Source: Bernardetia sp042180575
GTDB taxonomy: Bacteria; Bacteroidota; Bacteroidia; Cytophagales; Bernardetiaceae
Assembly (NCBI RefSeq): GCF_042180575.1
Contig: NZ_CP170094.1
Location: forward strand, 4,774,001-4,838,000
DNA length: 64,000 nt
Reading direction: 5' to 3'
The notes under the pieces were generated by a model. That model saw nothing but the letters and a program-made list of their open reading frames with translations. It was not told where the DNA came from and searched no databases. The position numbers were made by a program, and so were the translations under genes. Within the stretch, counting starts at the first letter, position 1; every line of letters starts with the position of its first letter. Below are positions 34,996 through 43,586 of the stretch, in pieces.

Positions 34996-34999
34996 TTGG

Positions 35000-35007
35000 C
35001 AAAGGTA
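35000..35007 (-). promoter_or_regulatory. Candidate -7 box directly at the nuoN-like start
   Basis: TACCTTTG on the minus strand lies 4 bp before the ATG at 34995. If real, the transcript would be nearly leaderless. No -33 TTG at correct spacing was found, so transcription from the gene upstream is equally likely. Confidence 0.3.
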
Positions 35008-35026
35008 GAACAAAAACAATAAAAAA

Positions 35027-35455
35027 TTACCCTCTATCTAAAATATCATCGTCATAAAAGACCTCTTTTTTTCCTTTGATTTTTGCATCACCAAAGGCAA
35101 GCATTGGAAGAAAAATAAATGGCAAAAGAACCATTCCAACACCAAACCAAGCATTTTTATCAAATTTTTTGGCAAGTTCTATATATATATAAAAGTATAA
35201 AATATAGTTTAGGAGAGGGAAAAACAAACCAAATATCCAACCTTTAGGCTTTTCAGTAATGTCTAGTAAAATGACAAAATTAAGAATAGGAATAAGCCCA
35301 GTCCAAGGTGTTTTGTCTGCTTTTTTGAAGATTACCCACAAACAAACACCACGAACAACATAAAATAAAAAAACTATCCCAAGAGGAAGGATAAAATCTA
35401 TAAGCAAATCGATAGGAATATCTCCACCAAACGAAGAAGCAATTAAATTAAACAT
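35027..35455 (-). CDS. DUF5684-like small membrane protein
   Basis: The 142-residue protein has four hydrophobic segments. The pattern KKADKTPWTGLIPILNFVIL, EKPKGWIFGLFFPLLNYIL and AKKFDKNAWFGVGMVLLPFI with a final FGDAKIKGK matches the signal-peptidase-associated DUF5684 family. No catalytic residues of a peptidase are visible. It lies 31 bp upstream of the nuoN-like gene on the same strand, so cotranscription is likely. Function is unknown. Confidence 0.75.
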   Translation of the reverse strand: MFNLIASSFGGDIPIDLLIDFILPLGIVFLFYVVRGVCLWVIFKKADKTPWTGLIPILNFVILLDITEKPKGWIFGLFFPLLNYILYFYIYIELAKKFDKNAWFGVGMVLLPFIFLPMLAFGDAKIKGKKEVFYDDDILDRG

Positions 35456-35537
35456 AAAAGGAGATTTGTGATAATGAAAACAAATTATTTTTTTTGATAA
35501 ATATTTATTTATACTTTTTTTCTTATCAAATATCGAA

Positions 35538-35690
35538 TTAAGTAGTTGGATCGTACAATTTTACAGTCACAATTCCCATTGCCAACGTCTGTTTTTCTTT
35601 GGAAAACGACGATTGTCAAGGGAAAAGCTCATTTTTGAAAAATTGTACTATAAATTCAAATTAACAAATTTGTATTAGCTAACTACTTAA
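35538..35690. repeat. Nested inverted repeats in a gene-free region
   Basis: Three pairs lie inside one another: TTAAGTAGTT (35538-35547) with AACTACTTAA (35681-35690), GTACAATTTT (35553-35562) with AAAATTGTAC (35639-35648), and an imperfect inner pair TTCCCATTGCCAACGTC / GACGATTGTCAAGGGAA. The whole could fold as one long stem. The 401 bp between 35456 and 35856 contain no credible gene otherwise. Confidence 0.6.
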
Positions 35691-35856
35691 AAAGAAAATA
35701 AGAGTTGCTATGATAAAAAACATAGAAGAAGTTAAATACTCTAATGTTACGTGGGGTTTATTCTAATAGTTTTATTGTGTAATTTTAGTTCAATATTAGA
35801 TAACTAGAAACTAAAGTTAAAATTACGTAAGGGTTAAGGTGCATAACTCCTATATA

Positions 35857-36987
35857 TTATACTATGTCTGATTGAGCTTTCTTATCAAAAAATTTACTAT
35901 ACTCCTTTCTCATATTCCAATCTTTCAAACGTAATACAGGTTTTTCTATCAACTTCCAACTCAAGAAAGCAAAAGGAAGAGTAATAACTAATGATACTAC
36001 ACTAAAGACTAAAGGGTGCATATTAGTTGTCCAACCTTTTACTATAAAAATTTGCTGAATAACAAAAGAATAAATATAAATCCCATAAGAATAATCTCCA
36101 TACCTTCTCTCCCAATCTGTAAAAGGTAGTTTTACTGCCAACCAAAGTAAAATATAGGCATAAGTAAAAGGAAATATATAATAATTAAATTTAAAATAAA
36201 CACTAATAGCTGTTATTAAAATTGCTATCACAATTCCTATTGTATTAATTTTTATTTTATCACGCAGTAGATAAAAACAAGCACCTATAAAAAAATAAAC
36301 AGGCAAAAGGACGGTTCCGTTACTTGTATATAGTTTGTATAAAATTCTACTTTTTAAAGGATCTAAAAAATGATGTAGTGTATATAAAACAAAAATTACA
36401 AAAAATATCCAGTGTCTTTTAGGATTTTTGAATAAGAAAAAACCTATAATTCCAGTTAAAATATATAATCGAAACTCATGAATAAGAGTCCATAGTGAGC
36501 CATTCAAACTATTTGCAGCTAATATACCTTTTTCTGTATTATTTGCCATCATATTATTAATATCTAACTGATAAATAGACAACAGAATATTTTTATATAA
36601 ATAACCAAAAGGAGAATTTTCTGGACTTCCAAACCAATACCCTTCTAGTGTTGAGTTTAGGGTATAATAAATAATAGGAGCAAATAAAAAAACTGTAAGT
36701 AAAAGACAAACCCAAAAAGCTGGAAAAATACGTAGCACTCTACGCCAAAAAAAACCAGTAAGTGATTTAGAATGAATAAAACTAGCAGTTATGAGATAAC
36801 CACTAATTATAAAAAAACCATAAACTCCCAAATTTCCAAAGCTAAGTCCCTCTACTATTTTACCAACAGGTTCTTTTCCTAAAGGACGAAGAACATAAGC
36901 ATGTTGTATTACTACAAATGTTGCTAAAAGAACTCTTAGAAAACCAATACTATTTTTATCACGATGTAAACTGTCCTTTAAAGTCAT
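35857..36987 (-). CDS. Acyltransferase 3 family membrane protein, copy A
   Basis: The 376-residue integral membrane protein has about ten helices and the acyltransferase-3 (OafA/YrhL) pattern. The conserved histidine is in FVVIQHAYVLRPL near residue 30, followed by GLSFGNLGVYGFFIISGYLI and RRVLRIFPAFWVCLLLTVF. A second conserved block is LNGSLWTLIHEFRLYILTG near 165. These enzymes acetylate or acylate cell-surface sugars. It is nearly identical to the next gene upstream and separated by 45 bp, a recent tandem duplication. Confidence 0.9.
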   Translation of the reverse strand: MTLKDSLHRDKNSIGFLRVLLATFVVIQHAYVLRPLGKEPVGKIVEGLSFGNLGVYGFFIISGYLITASFIHSKSLTGFFWRRVLRIFPAFWVCLLLTVFLFAPIIYYTLNSTLEGYWFGSPENSPFGYLYKNILLSIYQLDINNMMANNTEKGILAANSLNGSLWTLIHEFRLYILTGIIGFFLFKNPKRHWIFFVIFVLYTLHHFLDPLKSRILYKLYTSNGTVLLPVYFFIGACFYLLRDKIKINTIGIVIAILITAISVYFKFNYYIFPFTYAYILLWLAVKLPFTDWERRYGDYSYGIYIYSFVIQQIFIVKGWTTNMHPLVFSVVSLVITLPFAFLSWKLIEKPVLRLKDWNMRKEYSKFFDKKAQSDIV

Positions 36988-37032
36988 TTTGTATTAAAAT
37001 TTACAAGTTTAATTTTTGATTAAGATAGAGTT

Positions 37033-38163
37033 TTATACTATATCTGATTGAGCTTTCTTATCAAAAAAATTACTATACTCTTTTCTCATATTCCAATCCT
37101 TTAAACGTAATACAGGTTTTTCTATCAATTTCCAACTTAAGAAAGCAAAAGGCAGTGTGGCAAGTAATGAAATGAGACTAAAAACTAAAGGGTGCATATT
37201 AATGATCCAGCCTTTTAATATAAAAATTTGCTGAATAACAAAAGAATAAATATAAATCCCATAAGAATAATCTCCATATTTTCTCTCCCAGTCTTTAAAA
37301 GGTAATTTTACAGCCAACCAAAGTAAAATATAGGCATAAGTAAAAGGAAATATATAATAATTAAATTTAAAATAAACACTAATAACTGTTATTAAAATTG
37401 CTATTACGATTCCGAGTGTATTTATTCTTATTTTATCACGAAGTAGATAAAAACAAGAGCCTATAAAAAAATAAACAGGTAAAAGTACAGTTGCGTTATT
37501 TGTATATAATTTATATAAAATCCTACTTTTTAAAGGGTCTAAAAAATGGTGTAGTGTATATAAAACAAAAATTACAAAAAATATCCAGTGTCTTTTAGGA
37601 TTTTTGAGTAAGAAAAAACCTATAACCCCAGTTAAAATATATAACCTAAATTCATGAATAAGAGTCCAAAGAGAAACATTTAAACATGTTGCAGCCAAGA
37701 TACCATTTTCTGCATTGTTTGTCATCATATTATTAATATCTAGCTGATAAATAGATAACAACATGTTTTTGTATAAGTAACCAAAAGGAGAGTTTTCTGG
37801 ACTTCCAAACCAATACCCTTCTAGTGTTGAGTTTAGGGTATAATAAATAATAGGAGCAAATAAGAAAACTGTAAGCAAAAGACAAACCCAAAAAGCTGGA
37901 AAAATACGTAGCACTCTACGCCAAAAAAAACCAGTAAGTGATTTAGAATGAATAAAACTAGCAGTTATGAGATAACCACTAATTACAAAAAAACCATAAA
38001 CTCCTAAGTTTCCAAAGCTAAGCCCTTTTATTATTTTACCCATAGGCTCTTCTGCTAAAGGAGAAAAAACATAAGCATGTTCTATTACTACAAATGTTGC
38101 TAAAAGAATTCTTAGAAAACCAATACTATTTTTATCACGATATAAACTATCTTTTAAAGTCAT
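37033..38163 (-). CDS. Acyltransferase 3 family membrane protein, copy B
   Basis: Also 376 residues and the same architecture as copy A. The catalytic-type histidine sits in FVVIEHAYVFSPL; the Q to E change next to it and several changes in the loop (LGKEPVGKIV in A, LAEEPMGKII in B) may alter substrate choice. A stretch covering roughly residues 60-115 is identical in the two proteins, while the C-terminal loop around VKGWTTNMHPLVF/LKGWIINMHPLVF differs. The upstream flank is close to an ISL3 insertion 74 bp away. Confidence 0.9.
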   Translation of the reverse strand: MTLKDSLYRDKNSIGFLRILLATFVVIEHAYVFSPLAEEPMGKIIKGLSFGNLGVYGFFVISGYLITASFIHSKSLTGFFWRRVLRIFPAFWVCLLLTVFLFAPIIYYTLNSTLEGYWFGSPENSPFGYLYKNMLLSIYQLDINNMMTNNAENGILAATCLNVSLWTLIHEFRLYILTGVIGFFLLKNPKRHWIFFVIFVLYTLHHFLDPLKSRILYKLYTNNATVLLPVYFFIGSCFYLLRDKIRINTLGIVIAILITVISVYFKFNYYIFPFTYAYILLWLAVKLPFKDWERKYGDYSYGIYIYSFVIQQIFILKGWIINMHPLVFSLISLLATLPFAFLSWKLIEKPVLRLKDWNMRKEYSNFFDKKAQSDIV

Positions 38164-38237
38164 TTTACACTAAATTAAGTTTTTTCAAATTAGGAATCAA
38201 AGGTAAAATATTTCTTTAAAAGAAACTAAAAAAAACT

Positions 38238-39397
38238 GGTTCTTTATGATTTTAGTTGCAAATGTTTAAATTAGCATTTATTTTCTCTTTATTACAAATA
38301 TCATTTTTATGGATAGTGTAATTGTTTTTGATGAATTATTACATATTGTCGCTCCTTTTCATATTCGTCAAATTGATAAAGATGAATTAGCCAAAAAGGT
38401 TCATGTTTATGTTGAAGTTTGTTCTACTTACCGTCCTTCTGCTTTTGAAGACTGGCGTATTCATAGCTATAAAGATAGAGAGTGGGAGCATTTAAATATT
38501 TTTGAATATCGCTGTTTTATTCATTGTAAACTACCTATTTATCAAAACAAAATTACTAAAGAAACTTCTCAACTTAAAGTAGATTTTTCTAGAGAGTTTT
38601 CTCGTTTTACTCTACTTTATGAGCAAAAAGTAATGGATTTACTAAAAATATATCATTGTTTTCAAAAAGTAGCTAAACAACTAGGTATTTATACACAGCG
38701 AGTGGAACACATTTATCACTATTATACGCAAGACTTAAATGAAAATCCACCTCTAGGAGCAGTTAGAAAAATAGGAGCAGATGAAACTTCTACTAAAAAA
38801 GGACATGATTATATCACTTCTTTTATAGATATGGAAACTTCAAAAATAATTGCAATAGAAGATGGGAAATCAGGGGCTACTTTTGAGCAATTAGCTCTAC
38901 ACCATCCTAATCCTAATACAGTAAAGGAGATTTCTATTGATATGTCTCCTGCTTTCATTAGTGCAGCCAATGAATATTTTCCAAATGCAGCTCTTACTTT
39001 TGATAAATGGCATGTAATTAAGTTATTATACAAACACTTAGAAAAGTTAAAGAAAACACCAATTTATGATAGTCTAGTACTTAGTATGGAAAAACTTGAA
39101 AGTTTTTACGAGAACAAATCAATAGAAGAAGCCAAAGCACAATTACTGTTTATGGCTGATTTTGCAGAAGAAATAAAACCCAAAAATCCATTCACAAAGA
39201 CAATATATCGTCATTTTGAAGGTATTATAAATTACTTTTCTTCTAAACTAACAAATGGTATTTTAGAGGGAATTAATTCAACTATACAGGTAATTAAAAG
39301 AGTAGCTAGAGGATTTAGATACACTCATAATTTCAAGAAAATGATACGATTTATTTTTAGTGATAAAGTGTATTTGCAACCGAATTCATAAAGAACC
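38238..39397 (+). mobile_element. Intact ISL3-family insertion sequence, 1160 bp
   Basis: Terminal inverted repeats GGTTCTTTATGA...GTTGCAAAT at 38238-38263 and the complement at 39372-39397 match at 23 of 26 positions. Direct repeats AAAAAACT lie at 38230-38237 and 39398-39405, the 8-bp target duplication typical of ISL3. One transposase gene fills the element; its stop codon lies inside the right inverted repeat. Perfect target duplications suggest a recent insertion. Confidence 0.93.
38309..39391 (+). CDS. ISL3-family DDE transposase
   Basis: The 360-residue transposase has acidic residues in IGADETSTKKGHDYIT (about 155), SIDMSPAFISAANEYFPNAA with the following DKWHVIKLL, and the final glutamate in NGILEGINSTIQVIKRVARG (about 330). 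These form the ISL3-type catalytic core. The N-terminal zinc-finger region that normally has CPxCG and a second CxxC is degenerate: only CSTYRPSAF and FIHCKLPIY remain, so the usual zinc ligands are mostly missing. The frame is otherwise complete and in good condition. Confidence 0.92.
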   Translation: MDSVIVFDELLHIVAPFHIRQIDKDELAKKVHVYVEVCSTYRPSAFEDWRIHSYKDREWEHLNIFEYRCFIHCKLPIYQNKITKETSQLKVDFSREFSRFTLLYEQKVMDLLKIYHCFQKVAKQLGIYTQRVEHIYHYYTQDLNENPPLGAVRKIGADETSTKKGHDYITSFIDMETSKIIAIEDGKSGATFEQLALHHPNPNTVKEISIDMSPAFISAANEYFPNAALTFDKWHVIKLLYKHLEKLKKTPIYDSLVLSMEKLESFYENKSIEEAKAQLLFMADFAEEIKPKNPFTKTIYRHFEGIINYFSSKLTNGILEGINSTIQVIKRVARGFRYTHNFKKMIRFIFSDKVYLQPNS

Positions 39398-39743
39398 AAA
39401 AAACTTATATTCTAGAGTGCTTTTCTGCTCAATAAAATTATATTCCTACTTAAATAATTAAAGCTCTATGATGTGTTTAAAGTATAACAATCTAACTTAT
39501 CAAATTAGGTTTTTTGAAAAAAGATATTTTAAGAAAACAGTTTGATAATTCTACTTTTTTGTTCGAATAGATTGTATTTTGTCCAAAATAAAGTCATTCA
39601 ATTCTTAAAATACACCTTTTTTAGTAACTTTTATGTTATATAAAGTAAATTTTGCCTTAATTTGCATATCTAATAGGTTTGTAGTATTTCACAAACATTA
39701 TTTCAATTAACTCAAGTTTATCAAAATATAATTGTATTTCCTT
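39398..39743. other. Intergenic region between ISL3 element and AGCS fusion gene
   Basis: About 346 AT-rich bases with no credible gene. The right half contains the promoter at 39652-39681. The left half begins with the ISL3 target duplication. Confidence 0.45.
39652..39681 (+). promoter_or_regulatory. Consensus Bacteroidota promoter for the AGCS fusion gene
   Basis: TTG at 39652-39654, a 19-bp spacer and TAGGTTTG at 39674-39681 match the TTG/TAnnTTTG consensus exactly. The box ends 62 bp before the ATG at 39744. It is the best promoter match I found in the window. Confidence 0.75.
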
Positions 39744-41873
39744 ATGATTTATTCCGTACAAAAGAAATTTCCACCAAAAAAGCTATTACAAAAGAGTAGT
39801 ATTTTTTTATTTACCCTACTTTTTTCTGTTCTTTTTTCCTTTTCTGCTTTCTCACAAGACAAACCCACAGGAAGATTAGAAACTATCAATCCAAGTCCTA
39901 GTATAAATGACGGAATCGTAGTTGCAAAAATAGAAGGAGGAACACCTCCCTATCGTTATCAATGGTCAAATACAGCCACTCCAATTGTAGCTGATACCTG
40001 TAAAGGAAATACTGAAGGCGCAACAGTTTCGTTGAAAGTAATTGATGCAGCCGACCAAGAAGCAACCTTTAGTATTATTGTAGAAGCCGAGTCGGGTGGT
40101 GAAAATCTAAACGCAACTTTTACGCCTCTAGTAAATGCAATGGCAACGGTCTTATTTTTTGACCCTTTTGCTGCCATAGGAATCTATGACCCAAAAATTG
40201 AAGTAAAAGAAGGAAAAATAAAACCTCCTTTTATTATGGATAAGTCGCTTACTAAAATTACTGTCAAAAAATGGCTTGTTGCAGATAAAGCAAAAGTAAA
40301 AAAAGGTGATTTGATTGCTACTGTAAGTTCAAATAAAGGAGATAGAGAAATTTATGCACAATTTGATGGCACAGTAAATATTGCTCTTAAAGAAGGAATG
40401 ACTGTTTATGATGTCAATCAAAATAAAGATGCTAGAGATGTTGTACGTACAAATGGTGGCGTTTTAGGAATTATAGATTATGACCAAGTACAAGCTCTTT
40501 TACACCCTAACGGCACACCTCAAACAAAATCAATTCCTTTAGTTGTTTTTTGGCTTGTTTTGGGAGCAATTTATTTTACTTTCAAAATGAACTTTATCAA
40601 TTTTAGAGGTTTCAAACATGCTATTGATTTGGTAAGTGGAAAATTTGATGACCCTAATCACGATGCAGGAGAAGTTTCTCACTTTCAAGCACTTACTACG
40701 GCACTTTCTGCAACAGTTGGTTTGGGAAATATTGCTAGTGTAGCTATTGCAATTTCTATCGGAGGACCTGGTGCTACTTTTTGGATGATTACAGCAGGCT
40801 TTTTAGGAATGTCTTCTAAGTTTGTAGAATGTACACTCGGTGTAAAATATAGAATTATTGATAAAGAAGGGACTGTTTTTGGAGGCCCTATGTATTATTT
40901 GAGTCAAGGACTTGCCAAAAAACGTCTAGGAACATTAGGTAAAATTCTAGCTGTTACTTTTGCAGTTCTTTGTATTGGAGGTTCTTTTGGTGGTGGAAAT
41001 ATGTTCCAAGTAAACCAAGCCTTTGCACAACTTGAAGGACAAATTCCTGCTTTAGTAGGTAATGGAGTTTGGTTTGGAGTTGGTTTTGCTGTCTTAGTAG
41101 GAATTGTAATTATTGGAGGAATCAAGAGTATTGCTAAAGTAACGGATAAGATTGTTCCGTTTATGTGTGGTATTTATGTTTTGGCTGCTCTTATCGTAAT
41201 TGTAATAAATATTGCTTCTGTTGGAGATGCCTTTATGCTTATTTTTGATGGTGCTTTCAATGCTGAAGCTGCTGCTGGTGGTTTTATTGGTGTTTTGATT
41301 CAAGGTTTCCGTCGTGCTGCTTTCTCTAATGAAGCTGGTGTAGGTTCGGCTTCTATTGCTCACTCGGCTGCCAAAACAGATGAGCCTGTAAGTGAAGGAA
41401 TTGTAGCTCTTTTAGAACCATTTATTGATACAGTTATTGTTTGTACAATGACGGCACTTGTTATTATTTTTACAGGAGAATATGCAAATACAGAAGGTTT
41501 ATCAGGTGCAATCTTGACTTCAAAAGCCTTTGGAAAATCAATTCCTTGGTTTCCTTATGTATTGACGATTGCTATTGTTTTGTTTGCTTTTTCTACCATG
41601 ATTTCTTGGTCTTATTATGGAGAGAGAGCTTGGGCTTATCTTTTCGGACAAGGCAAAATAGCAAGTCTTGTTTATAAAGGTGTTTTCTTAGTTTTCGTTG
41701 TAATTGGAGCTTCTATCGAACTAGGTGCAGTAGTAGATTTTTCAGATATGATGATTTTGGGAATGGCATTTCCAAATATTTTAGGTCTAATAATCTTGTC
41801 ACCAGAGGTACGGAAGGATTTGAGAGAATATTTTAGGAAAATCAAATCTGGAGAAATCAAGAAGTTTAAATAA
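39744..41873 (+). CDS. AGCS (sodium:alanine) symporter with N-terminal SprB-like and lipoyl-like domains
   Basis: I prefer the ATG at 39744 (MIYSVQKKFPPKK) over the TTG at 39732, giving 709 residues. A signal peptide ends near FSAFSQD. Residues about 30-120 resemble an SprB/PKD-type repeat (GGTPPYRYQWSNT). About 155-250 resemble a barrel-sandwich (lipoyl/biotinyl-like) domain (KKWLVADKAKVKKGDLIATV, AQFDGTVNIALKEGMTV). From about 265 the AGCS core follows with ATVGLGNIASVAIAISIGGP and RRAAFSNEAGVGSASIAHSA, about ten helices. The family normally starts at the core, so the 260-residue exported extension is unusual. It should transport alanine or glycine with sodium. Confidence 0.88.
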   Translation: MIYSVQKKFPPKKLLQKSSIFLFTLLFSVLFSFSAFSQDKPTGRLETINPSPSINDGIVVAKIEGGTPPYRYQWSNTATPIVADTCKGNTEGATVSLKVIDAADQEATFSIIVEAESGGENLNATFTPLVNAMATVLFFDPFAAIGIYDPKIEVKEGKIKPPFIMDKSLTKITVKKWLVADKAKVKKGDLIATVSSNKGDREIYAQFDGTVNIALKEGMTVYDVNQNKDARDVVRTNGGVLGIIDYDQVQALLHPNGTPQTKSIPLVVFWLVLGAIYFTFKMNFINFRGFKHAIDLVSGKFDDPNHDAGEVSHFQALTTALSATVGLGNIASVAIAISIGGPGATFWMITAGFLGMSSKFVECTLGVKYRIIDKEGTVFGGPMYYLSQGLAKKRLGTLGKILAVTFAVLCIGGSFGGGNMFQVNQAFAQLEGQIPALVGNGVWFGVGFAVLVGIVIIGGIKSIAKVTDKIVPFMCGIYVLAALIVIVINIASVGDAFMLIFDGAFNAEAAAGGFIGVLIQGFRRAAFSNEAGVGSASIAHSAAKTDEPVSEGIVALLEPFIDTVIVCTMTALVIIFTGEYANTEGLSGAILTSKAFGKSIPWFPYVLTIAIVLFAFSTMISWSYYGERAWAYLFGQGKIASLVYKGVFLVFVVIGASIELGAVVDFSDMMILGMAFPNILGLIILSPEVRKDLREYFRKIKSGEIKKFK

Positions 41874-41899
41874 AATCTTAGATTTATAAATTTATAGTA

Positions 41900-41940
41900 A
41901 AATACTGCTTTTTGATTTATTCAGAAAGCAGTATTTTTTT
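41900..41940 (+). terminator. Intrinsic terminator of the AGCS fusion gene
   Basis: AAATACTGCTTT and AAAGCAGTATTT form a 12-bp perfect stem around a 13-nt loop, followed by a T-run, 27 bp after the stop. Confidence 0.9.
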
Positions 41941-42014
41941 GTTATCTGACAATTTTTGTGGAGCGTGTAACATGGGTAGTTAAATTACAGCTCATTAATA
42001 GACTTATTTGCCTT

Positions 42015-42099
42015 TCTGTTCCGTAGAAACTTGATATTGGTAGCAAAGTTAAGAAGCTAGAAACTGTATTCTGTTCCGTTAGGAACTACACATTGGTAG
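42015..42099. repeat. Direct repeat TCTGTTCCGT...TTGGTAG, two copies
   Basis: TCTGTTCCGTAGAAACTTGA continues to ATTGGTAG at 42015-42043. A second copy (TCTGTTCCGTTAGGAACTAC to ATTGGTAG) lies at 42070-42099. CTCCTACGGAG at 42132-42142 is a related inverted piece. The rest of 41941-42190 holds nothing recognisable. Confidence 0.6.
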
Positions 42100-42190
42100 T
42101 ATTTAGAATAGGTAGTAAAAAATGCTATACAACTCCTACGGAGTAAAAATCAAAATTTTACAAAAATTGTTTGGATATACTGTATTGTGT

Positions 42191-43084
42191 TTAGTCTTTT
42201 GACTTCAAATATTCTGTATAAGCAAGTTTATTTTCCAATTCTGCCAATTTATTCTCTTCGATATTTTCTTCTCCTAATTTTCTAGCAATTTCAATATTAT
42301 CCCAAGCTTTAAAGTATTCAGATAGTTGCATTTTCACTAATGCTCTTTGATAATACACATAACTATCATTTGGAGTTAATTCAATTGCTTTTGAATAACA
42401 TAAGTCAGCTTTTTTTAATAATTCTGTATTTGAAGGATAGGCTTTATCATAGTAATAAAACCCCAGCATTGAAAAGTTCCTTCCATCTTTAGGATTTAGT
42501 TCTATTAATTTATCTATACAGTTTAAAGCATTTGTCGAATCATTAGTATCAAAGCTATTAAGTACCTCTTCCCAAAGTACATCATAGTAATTAGTAGTAA
42601 ATGAATTAATGGTAAATAACCATTTGTTTTCATCTAAATCTTTTATTGAACCAAAAGTTCTTAAATAGATTAATATTTTAGTATTCGGTTTTACTTCCTC
42701 TCTCCAGTAACCAACTAGTCCTTTTTGTAATGGCAACCAATACTTTTTATTATTTGATTCAATCAATACTTCCTCTTGAAATAAGTCACTAGCTTTTTGA
42801 GGGATACTCAACGACTTAAAAATTGAATTTAACCAATTTAATTTTGTATCAGATATTTGTCTTATTTCTCCATTACCTTCAATTAAACTTAAGTATCCAA
42901 AAGTTGAAGCATAAGTATTTACATCAGAATCTTGACCTCCTTTTTTGTTTTCATTATTATAGAAGTCAATTATTTCGTTAAACTCCACTAACGTATTAGA
43001 AGCTCTGTTATGAATATTACCTTCTTGTGCCAATAATTGATTAAAAACAAGAGAAAGGATAAATAGTAAAATGATTTTTTTCAT
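42191..43084 (-). CDS. Secreted TPR protein of unknown function
   Basis: I chose the ATG at 43082-43084 because MKKIILLFILSLVFNQLLAQ is a full signal peptide; an upstream Met adds twelve unlikely residues. The mature protein (about 277 residues) has a polar N-terminal half of unknown fold. A C-terminal TPR block at about 190-290 contains LNCIDKLIELNPKDGRNFSM, ADLCYSKAIELTPNDSYVYY and RALVKMQLSEYFKAWDNIE. It probably lies in the periplasm as a protein-interaction module. It stands alone. Confidence 0.65.
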   Translation of the reverse strand: MKKIILLFILSLVFNQLLAQEGNIHNRASNTLVEFNEIIDFYNNENKKGGQDSDVNTYASTFGYLSLIEGNGEIRQISDTKLNWLNSIFKSLSIPQKASDLFQEEVLIESNNKKYWLPLQKGLVGYWREEVKPNTKILIYLRTFGSIKDLDENKWLFTINSFTTNYYDVLWEEVLNSFDTNDSTNALNCIDKLIELNPKDGRNFSMLGFYYYDKAYPSNTELLKKADLCYSKAIELTPNDSYVYYQRALVKMQLSEYFKAWDNIEIARKLGEENIEENKLAELENKLAYTEYLKSKD

Positions 43085-43159
43085 TTTTGGGGAAATTAAA
43101 TACAACTTATTTATAAACAAAATAAACTTTCATACATATACCTAAATTGTGGTAATTCC

Positions 43160-43231
43160 CTGTCAGACACTTCAGAGTGTCAGACAGCTATGTTGGGCTA
43201 AATTGTCAGACACCTCAAAAATGTCTTGACA
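43160..43231. repeat. TGTCAGACA hairpin pair
   Basis: Two units built from TGTCAGACA-type arms: CTGTCAGACACTTCAG then AGTGTCAGACAG, and TGTCAGACACC...TGTCTTGACA. Each has a mismatch in the stem centre. They resemble a short dispersed palindromic repeat. Confidence 0.5.
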
Positions 43232-43491
43232 GTTTAAATTTCCATTTTCTAATTCTTTTTTAGATATGTTTTATTTTGCTCAGTTACTTAATTGACGATT
43301 TTTTCTTAAAAATATTCTTTTTTATCGATTTTTCCAAGCTTGCTTGTGTTTTTGATTTAATCGAACTTAATATTCCAATTTTGAAACTCATCTCTAATTT
43401 CATTTAACTTTTTTATCGTAGTCTTTATTGGTCTTTAATTTTGCTTTTCTGTTGTGATGACCAACAAAAACACACTTGATTATTTTAATAA

Positions 43492-43527
43492 AAGCCACTT
43501 TTATAATAACATAAAAGTGGCTTTTCT
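43492..43527 (-). terminator. Intrinsic terminator of purA
   Basis: AAAAGCCACTTTTAT and ATAAAAGTGGCTTTT form a 15-bp perfect stem around a 6-nt loop. On the minus strand it lies 60 bp after the purA stop and is followed by TATTAAAATAATC, a weak T-run. Confidence 0.75.
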
Positions 43528-43586
43528 ATTCAATCTATCAGCAATTACTTTTTATAAGAAGTGTGCTGTTTTTTTACTAAAAAATT

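Larger units (their letters stand above)
43085..43586. other. Gene-free region with hairpins downstream of purA
   Basis: The 502 bp contain an imperfect hairpin TGTCAGACACT-TCAG-AGTGTCAGACA at 43161-43186 and a related one at 43205-43231. The purA terminator at 43492-43527 follows. The remainder is AT-rich and I see no gene in it. Confidence 0.5.

Noticed and set aside
43160..43231. Repeated TGTCAGACA units as a possible CRISPR
   Set aside because: Only two imperfect hairpin units, no regular spacers and no cas genes.
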